A stretch of 64,000 bases of DNA. Origin: Tetracentron sinense (taxonomy: Eukaryota; Streptophyta; Magnoliopsida; Trochodendrales; Trochodendraceae). The notes beneath the pieces were generated by a model. That model did not search any database. It saw only the letters and a list, made by a program, of their open reading frames with translations, and was not told the DNA's origin. The stretch spans positions 36,031,965 to 36,095,964 of the forward strand of contig CM026557.1 of NCBI GenBank assembly GCA_015143295.1, in the 5' to 3' direction. Position numbers and translations under genes: made by a program. Position 1 is the first letter of the stretch; every line of letters begins with the position of its first letter. Shown here piece after piece: positions 11,295 through 22,050 of the stretch.

Positions 11295-14200
11295 TGTGAA
11301 CGCATAAATTTACCGCCTTTCCTCCCCTCTCAACTCTAGGTATCGGAATAAAGTCCGAGAGTGGAGGAATGACGCTAAATCTATTTTTATGAGTCGCCAC
11401 CTACTTAGGGGAAGTAGGATCCCGAGATAGTCCGAATGAGGGGGGTCTATGGTCCAAAATAGTCTAGGTAAGGGATCCCTTTAGGTCCTGGGGAAGGGGT
11501 TAGGCACCCCAGGACCTCCATCCGATGACGGTAACCTACTCATTAGGTCTAAATCAAACATAAAAAAAATCACTTAACATTTCCTAAAATTTATTAATTT
11601 TGCTAATCGAAATCAAAAGGGGGTGTAAAAAAAGTTTGTTTTTGGTTGGGGTCGAACCCTGATTGGGCTGCCTACTTATCCGGTTAGTCGGAATCAGACC
11701 CTCAATAGTAGTTCGGGGTCCGTGACTGTTTTTATACTCGTTTCGGAGTGTGGTCACTTCCAACTCGTGTTTGAGTTGGGGAGGGGAAATGGAACTGAGA
11801 TTTATGAATCTCACTCCGGGAGATGGCCGCGTAGCTAGGTGCTCGTGGGGGAGCTCTAGGGGGCGTTCATTTATTAGGGTAAGTCTTTTTTGCATTTTGG
11901 GGGTTTTAAAATGTTTTTTTGTTGTTTTTGTATTTTTTTTATTTTTATTTTTTTTGTATTTTAATTTTGGCAAGTTTTAACTAGTCAAGGCTATCCTAAG
12001 TGCCCAAGGTAGGCAAAAGGAAAAATAAAGTCTAAATGATTTTAATTATCTTAAAGGCAAAGAGCAGGGCGGATCGAGCGGCCTTAAACCAAAAGGGGCT
12101 ATGGTTTAAATACGGACCCTGCTCTAGGTCCCAAGGGAGGATAGACCAGTACCTTTAATTTATTTTAATCTCTTTTTTTTTTTTTATATTTTTTGATTTT
12201 TTGTAGGGCTAACTAACGGGGTGGGCCAATTATTTTTAGGGTTAAAAAAGGAAAACTATCTAAGTGCCCAATGTAGGCAAAATAGGAAAAGAAAATCGCG
12301 GCCTATTCCTATTGCACGCACATGGATAATATATACATGACAAAATAAATGGGCCCAAAGAGAAAGTTAAGGGGCCGAGGCCCATTGACCACTAATGGTC
12401 AATTGGCTTTGGTCCGCTATCTTTCTAAGGTCTCGAGAAATAGGCCCTATAATTTTAAAACGATTCTAGGGGCTTCCAATGATTCAAATCTCCCGCCCAA
12501 GCTTTGAACTATCCAAAGACAAATTACACTACAATAAATGAAAAGTATTAAATAAAAAATAGGGGTAGAAATATACCTGCGAGGGCTGTTAGGAGAGTTG
12601 ATGACGGTTGAGAAGTAGAAGGACCGCTCTATCTCTCAAAAAAAAAAAGGAAAAATCCACAGAACAATGGATACCAAAAATATATATAAAAATCAAAAAG
12701 AAACGAGAGATAAGAGTGCTGGAATGGTGCTCTCCTGCACAAATAAAGAACACAGGCACAACACAGGCACAGGCAATTAATAAAAAATAAATAAATAAAT
12801 AAAATAAAATGAACAAGATGATACAGAGCTCTAGATCTACAGACTCAGATTCGAATCCACTGGTCTAAGGATTTAGATCTAGAAGGAAAAGGGTCACAAA
12901 GGAATTTAGAGATGGCGAAGAGGACCCGAGGATGGCTTAGCTAGAAACGGTAGCAATTACCTGCCAGAAAAGATCACCGGAGATGGGGATTCCCACGATC
13001 TGGATCTGAGCAAAAGGACGGAGAAAATTCTAGATTTGAACAACGAGTGAAACAGAAGTGAAAATTCTAGATCTGAATTTCTAGATCTAAGGTTTAGATC
13101 TAGGAACTTCAGATTTAGAAGAACTGAGAAGAAGAAAATCGATGAAATGGAGACTCACATACCTGGGAGAACGATGAAGGGAGACGATGAGCTACAGATA
13201 CAGGATAGTGACGATCGGCGTAGACGAGCTTCTGAGAAAAGTGAATAGATCTAAGAAATTAGATCTAGAATTTCCAAGACTAAAACTAGAGAAATTGAAA
13301 GAGGGAGATGACCGAGATGTTACCTGAGAGATACTCTGCAACTCGCCCAAAAGAAAAAAAAAAAAACCGCCGGAGATGAAGACGCCGGTAATGGAGTTCA
13401 CCAGGTGAGACGACCGAAGCTGAGAGAAGAGAAAACGATCGCAACCAACTAAATCCGGCCAGAGATTCGAGATCAAAATTTGTACAGAGATATCAGTCGA
13501 GATCAAAAAACAAAAAAAAATAAAAAAAAATAACAAAATAAAAATAAAATCAAAAGAGAAAGAAGGAAAAGAGGAGAGGATTAGAGAGAAGAATCGAGTA
13601 CTTGATATATGGGAGTTGGGACTCACCGAAGAAATTCTGAAAAATCCCCGGTGGAGGAAGATCGACGAACTGGTAATGGCTTGGATCTATAGCCGAGATG
13701 GTCAGTGAAGGTGTTGCTGCAGGGGACTGTTGGCCGATCCTTGCAAGTGAAGATGCTGGTGCCGTGATAGTTGAAGGAGGTCGGGTATAGGTGCGAGAGG
13801 GTGCTTTAGCTGCTGTTGCTGAAGGAGAAAGAAAACTGATGGAAGGAGAGAACTCTCCTTTCTGCCGAAAACCAAAAGGGAAACAGGAAAAATGAGGTCA
13901 CCTGACCTCATCACTGAGTATTTATAGAGATGGAATTAGGGTTTGAGGATATGGGCTTTGGATCTTGTTTGGGCCATAGCCTCTAAGCTTCCAACCCTTA
14001 GAGGATTTAGCTTAGGTGAACTTGGGCTACTTTGGATCCGGGCTTGGGCTTGGGGGTTTTGACTCGGATTTTGTCTTAGAAACGTGGTGAGTCACGTGAA
14101 TTGGGCCCTTGGCCAAGGACTTACATGGGGTTTCTCCTCCTCTCTTTCCCTACTAAAATGGAAAAAATAAAAATAAAATAAAAATGAGTAAAATTAAATA

Positions 14201-14303
14201 AATAATAAATTAAAAAATAAATAAATAAATAAATAAATAATAAATAATAAGATAAAATAAAAGGTAAACAAGGTTTTAGGGGTGTAAAAATGGGGTGTTC
14301 ACA
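11295..14303 (-). repeat. Element C 3' LTR (3.0 kb)
   Basis: The plus strand starts 'tgtgaacgcataaat' and ends 'ggggtgttcaca'. It aligns with 27954-30961 at a constant offset of 16659, falling to 16658 after an A-run that is 11 long here (12638-12648) and 10 long in the other copy. Other visible differences are a G/A at 11819, an A/G near 12739 and the length of an AAAT-rich tract at 14200-14260. Open frames inside (11584-11973, 13192-13626, 13702-13914) are duplicated exactly in the other LTR and resemble no known protein. Confidence 0.95.
12577..13627 (-). other. Candidate mini-exons in the LTR (3' LTR copy)
   Basis: Read on the minus strand, candidate exons end or lie at: end 13627 (donor CG|GTGAGT), 13419-13324 (96 nt), 13231-13163 (69 nt), 13005-12961 (45 nt) and 12734-12577 (158 nt). 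Each internal one follows a pyrimidine-rich CAG (for example 'ttctcttctctcag', 'cttttctcag', 'ccttttgctcag') and ends in CAG|GTA. The copy that would be transcribed is in the 5' LTR. Splicing is inferred, not observed. Confidence 0.5.
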
Positions 14304-14319
14304 GTTGCCCCTCTTTGTC
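14304..14319 (-). other. Element C polypurine tract
   Basis: On the minus strand 'gacaaagaggggcaac' abuts the 3' LTR start TGTGAACACC. It would prime plus-strand DNA synthesis. The same tract precedes the LTR of element F (44962-44978). Confidence 0.8.
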
Positions 14320-14559
14320 GGAGAGTGCTAGCAATCGAACGACAAAGACTGAAAAACCCGCCATATTTACACACCTAAAACCAGTGAAAACTTGTGAAAA
14401 TCAAAGATAAGAAAAAGGGAAAGTCTAGTTGAACTTGCCAAAACAAAGAGATGGAGTGAAGGATAGTAGTTTATAGCCTCATTACGGAGGACTGCTGGGG
14501 AAAATGGGTGTAAGTGAAACATGGATTGAAGGGAGCTCGAAAGCAAAATGATTAATGGA

Positions 14560-15690
14560 GTGAATGACAACACATTCGATTGTCGAACAAATGGAGATGA
14601 GTGAATGACAACACATTTTGATGTCAAACAGAAGAGATGAAATGGATGACAACACATTTCGATGTCAAACAGCAGAGATGAAATGGATGACAACACATTT
14701 CGATGTCAACCAAACTGAACTGAATGACAACACATTCTGATGTCAAACAGGAGGAGATGAATGCAAGACAACACATTCCGATGTCAAGCAAACGAGATGA
14801 AATGGATGACAACATATTCCGATGTCTACCACTCCGAGCTGGATGACAACACATTTCGATGTCAAACAGAGGAGATGAATGCAAGACAACACATTCCGAT
14901 GTCAAGCAAACGAGATGAAGTGGATGACAACACATTCCGATGTCAACCAAACTGAACTGAATGACAACACATTCTGATGTCAAACAGGAGAAGATGAATG
15001 CAAGACAACACATTCCGATGTCAAGCAAACGAGATGAAATGGATGACAACACATTCCGATGTCAACCAAACTGAACTAAATGACAACACATTTCGATGTC
15101 AAACAGAGGAGATGAATGCAAGACAACACATTTCGATGTCAAGCAAACGAGATGGATGACAACATATTCCGATGTCTACCACTCCGAGCTGGATGACAAC
15201 ACATTCCGATGTCAAACAGAGGAGATGAATGCAAGACAACACATTCCGATGTCAAGCAAACGAGATGGATGCATGACAACACATTCCGATGTCAAGCAGA
15301 AGAGATGAATGACAACACATTCCGATGTCAAGCAGAAGAGATGAATGACAGCACATTCCGATGTCAAACAAAAGAGATAAACACATTCTGAGGTCAAACA
15401 GGTGGAAATGAATGCAAGACAACACATTCCGATGTCAAACAAGTGGAAATGAATGCAAGACAACGCATTCCGATGTCAAGCAAACGAGATGGATGCATGA
15501 CAACACATTCTGATGTCAAGCAGAAGAGATAAACTGAATGACAACACATTCCGATGTCAAACAGGTCGAGATGAATGCAGGACAACACATTCCGATGTCA
15601 AGCAAACGAGATGAACTGGATGACAACACATTCCGATGTCAGCCAAACTGAACTGAATGACAACACATTCCGATGTCAAACAGGTCGAGA
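14560..15690 (-). repeat. Tandem array in the 3' UTR of element C, 36-45-bp units
   Basis: About 25 imperfect copies of a unit built around 'acacattccgatgtcaa', separated by variable linkers such as 'acagaagagatgaatgac' or 'ccaaactgaactgaatgac'. Sub-blocks of two to four units recur as higher-order repeats (compare 14761-14960 with 15110-15260). Open frames across the array on both strands are periodic artefacts. Tandem arrays just upstream of the 3' LTR are established for Tat/Ogre elements and can seed satellites. Confidence 0.9.
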
Positions 15691-16873
15691 TGGGGTAAGT
15701 TGCTGGAAATGTACTTGCTTCCTTGCTAATCCGCGATCGCAAGAGACGTTGCTTGCCACGAGCGAGAGAGAACTGTCCTAGTCAGACCACGAAACCCAAA
15801 TTTGAACAAAAATTTAGAATTTCTTTTTCTTTTGAGAATTGTAGATTTTATTTTGAAAAATGGCTTTTGAAGCCATGTGAAACACTATACTCTGCTTTCG
15901 AGTTCGCAAGGGAATTGCCTTTTAGATATAACATTTGGAGATCATGAAAACATTTGATGTTTTCGGACCGTACAGTATGACCAAGAGAAAACAAGAATTT
16001 ATTGATCATTATTGTCCAGGATAAGTAAAACTAAGGTTAGTCTCACCCTGTGCTAGATTAGCAATACAAAGAGTCTTGTGGACAAATGGATTGTTATGAC
16101 AAATGTGTTTGCTTGAGAGGTGAAGCGCGAATGGTCTTCTACAAATTTCACCATCAACTTTTTCCCTCTTTTGCCCTTGGAATGACCAAGTCACGGGTTG
16201 CGCAATTTTTGCGCGATGAGGCCATTGCTGGTTTTCGCTCATGCCTGCGAAGTTGATCAGATCTATTTCTTTTCTCCCTTTTTTGCCCCTAGTCACAAGA
16301 CCAGGACTGGGATTCGCGTAATTTTTGCGCATGGAGGCCGTTTCCGGTTTTCACTCATGCCCGCGATTTATTTGAAGTACGATTCTGCTCTGATTGCCTG
16401 AAAAAAAAACTGATGCACAAAAGATTTTTGACAAAATTCGCTGTTTGAACCACTTTAAAAATTTTTTCCTTTTTTTACCCTTGGAATGACCAAGTCACAG
16501 GGTTCGCATTATTTTTGCGCGATGAGGCCGTTTTCGGTTTTCACTCATGCCTGCGAAATTGATCAAATTATTTTCCCTTTTTTGCCCCTAGTCACAAGAC
16601 TAGAGCTGGGGTCCGCGTAATTTTTGCACAGTGAGGCCGTTTCCGGTTTTCACTCATGCCCGCGATTTATTTCATATGGAGGCTTCTACTCCCTTCATTG
16701 CCTTGTATGCCAGCATTCTACCTCGGATACTATTCTGATAATTGCTTGTACTTTTAATCTCTAAGGGATCTAGGAGGACTTGAGATGGGACGAAACGTTG
16801 GCTGAGAGGACTGAAAGTTTGGGACATCCTTTCTGCTTATCTGAACTCTGTCTCTTCTTGAACACCTCTTGAT

Positions 16874-16907
<34 letters not shown>

Positions 16908-17233
16908 TTTTTTTTTTTCGAATGCTTTTTTTTTGAATGTTTTTGAGTTGGAGCTACTTTGTCCAAATGGTTTGAAAATTTGACCGCACCTGATTTCCAG
17001 GTTGCCTACGTACCTTTTCAGGATCAGGTCATGACGTAGTTCATAGCAGACTAAGTGCAAGGTGTCCCGATAGAAGGTTTTTGAAAGAGAGGTTATAAGG
17101 CTCGAAGGGTTAACTAACGAATTTTATTGATATATTGTAGGTGTTACATGATTTTCAGGGAGAACAGGTGTCAAATACGGCCGCCTATCATATCCCAAAG
17201 AACTAAGAGTACAAGCAGTTATCAGATAGGATC
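15691..17233 (-). other. Element C 3' UTR, remaining part
   Basis: Non-coding. A block of about 225 bp is imperfectly repeated (16144-16376 and 16455-16672), each copy holding two sub-blocks with 'ttttgcccctagtcacaaga' or 'cccttggaatgaccaagtca' followed by 'gaggccgttttcggttttca'. Related text is present in element F (47100-47340), so this part is lineage-shared. A poly-T run (about 16877-16918) precedes the integrase end. Confidence 0.7.
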
Positions 17234-17716
17234 CTAAGCATAATACTTCTTAACTTTATCTAAATTGATTGGCTCAGGAAGATCCTCATCATCCATTTGT
17301 CCAAGTCGAAGGGCGCCTCCAGAGAACTTTTCTCTGACAATGTATGGGCCTTCGTAGTTTGGTGTAAATTTCCCTCTCGGATCTGGACGATTTGGCAACA
17401 ATTTTCGGAGAACAAGGTCACCAACTTTAATATCTCTGTGCCTGACTTTCTTATTGAACGCTCTAGCCATACGCCTCTGATAGGCTTGAGAGTGATCTAT
17501 GGCTTTTAGTCGCTTTTCTTCAATCAGATGCAATTGTTCATATCTGGCTTGTGCCCATTCTGATTCTTCAATTTCTGCTTCCATTAGCACTCGCAATGAC
17601 GGAATTTCTACCTCAATAGGCAAGACAGCTTCCATTCCGTATGCTAAGGAGAATGGTGTCGCACCAGTCGAAGTGCGAATCGATGTTCGATAGGCCATGA
17701 GTGCATAGGGAAGCAT
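17234..17716 (-). pseudogene. Integrase C-terminal part, frame-shifted from pol
   Basis: A 160-residue open frame continuing the integrase of element C in another frame. It holds the 'AYRTSIRTSTGATPF' motif after the catalytic core and a C-terminal SH3-like module ('VGDLVLRKL', 'YEGPYIV') that in this family binds DNA. No chromodomain follows; the frame ends at 'DKVKKYY'. It is separated from the catalytic part (17718-20666) by a small deletion or insertion near 17718-17730, immediately downstream of the catalytic Glu. The listed start is only the first Met after the shift. Without frameshifting the element would make a truncated integrase. Confidence 0.85.
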
Positions 17717-17717
17717 T

Positions 17718-20666
17718 TCATGCCATGCAGATGATTGCCATCTTCTCGATGATTCGCTTCATATTTTTGTTTGCGGCCTCGACTGCACCATTAGTTTGAG
17801 GTCTGTATGGTGTTGAATTATGATGTTGGATCTTGAATCTCTGACAGAGTTCAGTCATACCTTTGTTGCAGAAGTTGAGAGCGTTATCTGTGACGATCTC
17901 ATACGGAACCCCATATCTGCAAATGATGTCTTTCTTGAAAAACCACTGAACAACTGAGGCTGTGACATTAGCAAAAGAGGCCACTTCAATCCATTTTGTG
18001 AAATAATCAATCGCAACCAGAATAAACCGATGACCGTTTGATGCTTTCGGCGTGATGGGCCCAATGACGTCTATGCCCCAAGCTGAGAAAGGCCAAGGTG
18101 CAGTAAGATTGTGCAACGTATTAGGTGGTGCATTGATTCGGTCTGCGTAAATCTGGCATTGATGGCATTTCTGAACATGACGACAGCAATCAGATTCCAT
18201 AGTAGTCCAATAATATCCCAATCTAAGAATCTTCTTTGACAGCATTAACCCGTTCATGTGGGGACCACAAACTCCTCCGTGAACTTCTTCAACCACTTGT
18301 GCTGCTTCCTTTTTATCAAGGCATCTCAACCAAATCAAATTGGGTGACCTCTTGTATAACACTCCTCCTGAGAGAACAAACTGGATAGAGAGTCTTCTGA
18401 TTGCTCGACGATCTGCTTTGGTGGCATCCAAAGGAAAAGTGCCGTCATCCAAGTATTGCTTGATATCTGTGTACCATGGCTTGTCATCTGGTCGCTCTTC
18501 TATAACTAGACAATACGCTGGTTGGTCTTGTTGCTGAATCTCAATAGGCCAAATTAGACTTCCTTTAGGAAATTTTACCATCGCAGCTAGGGTCGCAAGA
18601 GCATCGGCAAATCTGTTATGCGTCCTGCACCTGTGATTGAAAGTGATCCTCCTGAACTTAGTGATCATAACATTAAGGCATGCTAGATACGGAATCAACT
18701 TTTCTTCCTTGATTGCCCATGACTCATTAGCTTGACAAATTACCAGTGATGAATCACCATAAACATCAATCTCTTCTATGCCAATGCAATGTGCTTCTCT
18801 GAGTCTAGCTATGCATGCCTCGTATTCTGCAGCATTATTTGAACACCTGAACTTTAGCTTAACTGAGATAGGAAGATGAGCTCCTCTTGGCGAGATTAAG
18901 ACTGCTCCTGCCCCATTCCCATGCTGGTTTGCGGCTCCATCAAAGTACATCTCCCATCCAATATAATCAGGATCTTCTGGTTCCAAACTTAGAATAGCTT
19001 CATCCGGAAATTGGTCATGCACTGAAACATAGTCGGACGATGGGTTATACGCCAAGTGATCTGCAATTGCCTGCCCTTTGATCGATTTCTGCGTCATGTA
19101 TGTGATGTCAAATTCTGATAACATCATGAGCCATCTGGCTGTTCTTCCTGAAGTAGCAGGCTTTTCTAGTAAGTACTTGAGTGGATCCATTCTTGATATC
19201 AGAATCACAGGGTAGGACAATAAATAATGTCGTAACCGCTGGGTGGCCCAAACCAGTGCTAGACAAGTCCTCTCTAATGCATTGTACTTCTCTTCGTACT
19301 CATGCAGACGCTTACTGATGTAATAAATGGCCTGTTCCTTTCTGCCTGATTCATCATGCTGAGCTAGCACACAACCCATTGAAGTCTTTTGGATAGAGAT
19401 GTACATTAAAAGTGGTCGTCCGGGTGTTGGAGGGACAAGCACGGGTGGATTGAGAAGATATTGTTTGATCTTATCAAAGGCTTGTTGACATTCATCTGAC
19501 CAGACTGTCGGCACATTCTTTCTAAGCAATTTGAAAATCGGCTCACAAATCGGAGTAAGCTGTGCAATAAAACGGCTGATATACTGAATCCTGCCCAGAA
19601 ATCCTCGAATTTCCTTTTCTGTCTGAGGTGCAGGCATCTCGATGATAGCTCTTGCTTTAGCTGGATCGACTTCAATTCCTCTTTTACTGACAATGAAACC
19701 AAGAAGTTTGCCTGACGTTGTTCCGAACACGCATTTTGCTGGATTTAACCTTAAACCAAAGCCTCTGAGCCTGTCACATAACTTTTTCAAATCTTCTGGG
19801 TGATCTTTAACCATTGGGGATTTGACAATCATGTCGTCTACATAAACCTCCGTACTCTTGTGCATCATATCATGAAATAATGCTGTCATTGCTCTTTGAT
19901 ATGTTGCCCCTGCATTCTTGAGCCCAAATGGCATGAGCTTGTAACAGAAGGTGCCCCATGGGGTAATGAACGCGGTCTTTTCCATATCCTCTTCGGCCAT
20001 TTTGATCTGATTGTATCCTGAGAACCCATCCATAAAAGATAAGGTTTCATGTCCAGCTGTATTGTCGACAAGGATATCTATGTGAGGAAGCGGAAAATTA
20101 TCTTTTGGACTAGCCTTGTTCAAGTTTCTGTAGTCGATGCACATTCTGACTTTGCCATCTTTCTTAGGCACTGGTACGATATTGGCCAGCCATTCTGGGT
20201 ACGTTGCCACTGCTAGAAAACCTGCACTTATTTGCTTTTCAATCTCCTCTTTAACCTTTTGAGACCATTCTGGCCTTAATCGCCTGAGCTTCTGCTTAAC
20301 TGGTTTTACCCCTGGATTCAATGGTAATCTGTGGACTACTAATTCTGGATCAAGGCCGGGCATGTCCGCATATGACCAAGCAAATACATCAATGTAACTT
20401 TTGAGGAAGTCAATCATAGCGCTCCTTTGCTCAGGACTCATTGTAGTGCCAATCTTCACACACTTAGGATCATCTTCGGATCCGAGATTTATGGTCTCGG
20501 TGTCCTCCTCATTAGTTTTACATATCCCTTCATACTGTTCAAGGAGGTCGAGGATCTCTTGTGGAGGTTCCCCTTCTTCCTCTTCGTCATACTCTACTTC
20601 CAAAAGTTCAAGATTGATTTCATGATTTGAGTTAGCTTTATCTTGGGCAATTCCCTGGCAAACCAC
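17718..20666 (-). pseudogene. Element C pol: RT, RNase H, second RNase H, integrase core
   Basis: A 982-residue frame that would copy element RNA to DNA and integrate it. In order: reverse transcriptase (about residues 140-330) with YVDDM near 272; a connection and first RNase H (about 415-490) in which the usual first Asp is replaced ('MYISIQKTSMG'); a second RNase H (about 590-720) with its acidic residues present ('YFDGAAN', 'AAEYEA', 'GDSSLV', 'ADALA'); an HHCC zinc module ('CCRHVQKCHQCQ'); and the integrase core with 'GIDVIG', 'VTDN' and the Glu in 'GAVEAANK'. The second RNase H marks the Tat lineage. The first codon is GTG, and the open frame begins at about 20690, so no own Met start is needed if RNA splicing or polyprotein fusion delivers this frame. 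It ends early through the frameshift at about 17720. Confidence 0.9.
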
Positions 20667-21012
20667 AAGCTCGGTCTTAGTATTCGAGTATTATATTTTT
20701 TTTGTTTTTGTTTTTATTATTTTTTTGTTTTTGGTGACTTCAGATCACTAAGCCTTTTTTGGAGACTTAGGTCATACCATCATGAGCCAATATTTTATGT
20801 ATATACAAAAGGAAACACAAAAGGAAACAAGTCTTGAGACAAGGAAAATGAATTTCATTGATTTTCTGATGTTTTGTAATATTTACAAAGATGCGTAAAG
20901 CAAAAGACTTGACTATTTTGAAATGACTGACAAAGCCGCCTGAAAACTAAAATTTTGGTTTTTCTCTTTTTGACCTAAAGATGAAAAGAACAAATAAAGA
21001 AAAGAAACTGGG
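20655..21012 (-). other. Pro-pol spacer, candidate intron
   Basis: Protease ends at 21013 in one frame and pol opens near 20690 in another. Ogre elements are known to splice an intron between protease and RT. Candidate acceptors on the minus strand are 'tttgccag|ggaatt' (exon from 20654) and 'atactaag|acc' (exon from 20675); both keep the pol frame. In element F the same spot reads 'gatttcccag|gaaat' (near 50122), supporting the first. A donor AAG|GTCGGA near 21035 is weak. The spacer is A-rich rather than U-rich on this strand, a point against. Confidence 0.4.
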
Positions 21013-22037
21013 TCATGGTCTGACTAGTCCGACCTTCTTTCCCTGCCTTCCTCTAGCTGCTTCTACTGTGATGGGATCGGTCCACCATACGAGAGAAGAA
21101 GAACTGGCTCGTATGAGTGGAACAGAACTGGATGATGCTTGCGAAGCACTGGAGAGGGTGCACACTTGTTCCTCTGCCGTGTAATCATTCTGAACTGCAT
21201 CTTCAACAGCGAGTTCCTTAAACAATTGAGCCACCTCGAACATTTCAAGAAACCTTGCAGGATCATCATTTGACTGAGATTTGGGTGCAGGGTTGACAGT
21301 TGGCTCTGGGTCTGTTTCCTCAAAAGGAAGGTTTTTATAGATTTCAAAATCAGATGGCCTGGGAGTACTGGTAGGAAAGGTAACAGATAGGGGAGGTGGG
21401 GGCACCGACTTTACTGATGATTTTCCTTTTGTCAGCTTGTTCAAGAAATCTTCCAACTCTGGTTTGTACCCTATTCCGAAACGAGGTGTGTAGCGAGGTG
21501 CTACATACCGTTTCTTCATTCCTTGGTGGTGGGCGCCCAAACCCAAACCAGGTCTGTACTTCATTTTAGCCATGATCCTCACCGCTGCCGGTATATACTC
21601 ATTTTTCTTGCTTTCCAGCTGAGCAATACAAGTAACCTCCTCAAACTGATAAGTCATAAAAGCTGCCCCTTGTCCCAATTCTTGGACATCCCCAAAGGAA
21701 TTTGCCAAAGACTCTGTCGGAATCACAATCAGTTGATCACCTTGAATGAACTTAATCCTCTGATGAAGTGATGACGGGATGGCTCCGGCCATGTGGATCC
21801 ACGGCCTTCCAAGAAGAAGAGTGAAAGAAGCTGGCACATTAACTACTTGAAAATTTGTCAAGAATTCTGATGGTCCAATAGAAATGTTTAAGTCGACATC
21901 TCCCAAATTTTGTCGAGTTGAATTGTCGAAAGCTCTAATTGTCATAGGCCTTTTCTTGACATGACTGATGTCCATCCCCAAACCTTCCAAAGTAGTTAAT
22001 GTACAGACATTCAAACCCGACCCATTATCTACCAGAA
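21013..22037 (-). pseudogene. Element C protease with G-patch
   Basis: An aspartic retroviral-type protease that would cut the polyprotein. The active-site motif DNGSG is encoded at about 22023-22037, just upstream of the first Met of the 333-residue frame (22014), and the flap-like 'LLGRPWIH' follows. A G-patch-like segment 'KMKYRPGLGLGAHHQGMKKR' lies near residues 150-170, as in other Tat polyproteins. It is in the same frame as Gag but separated from it by one TAA (about 22047-22049). Element F has a Lys codon there, so the stop is probably a mutation and not a designed terminator. The C-terminal 100 residues are Ser/Pro-rich. Confidence 0.85.
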
Positions 22038-22050
22038 CTGCTGAAAGTGT

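Noticed and set aside
11584..11980. Protein gene near the LTR end (also 28243-28639)
   Set aside because: Low-complexity Lys/Asn or Phe-rich frames on both strands, no homology recognised.
13192..13914. Ser/Phe-rich protein genes within the LTR (also 29850-30572)
   Set aside because: They cross the proposed splice sites or are upstream frames in a leader, and have no recognisable domain. The exact second copy comes only from LTR duplication.
14560..15690. CRISPR-like repeat-spacer array
   Set aside because: Units vary in length and sequence, linkers are themselves repeated, and the array lies in the 3' UTR of a plant retrotransposon; there are no cas genes.
14367..15742. Cys-rich repetitive proteins on both strands
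   Set aside because: Open frames exist on both strands over the tandem array and follow its period; they are translation artefacts of the repeat.
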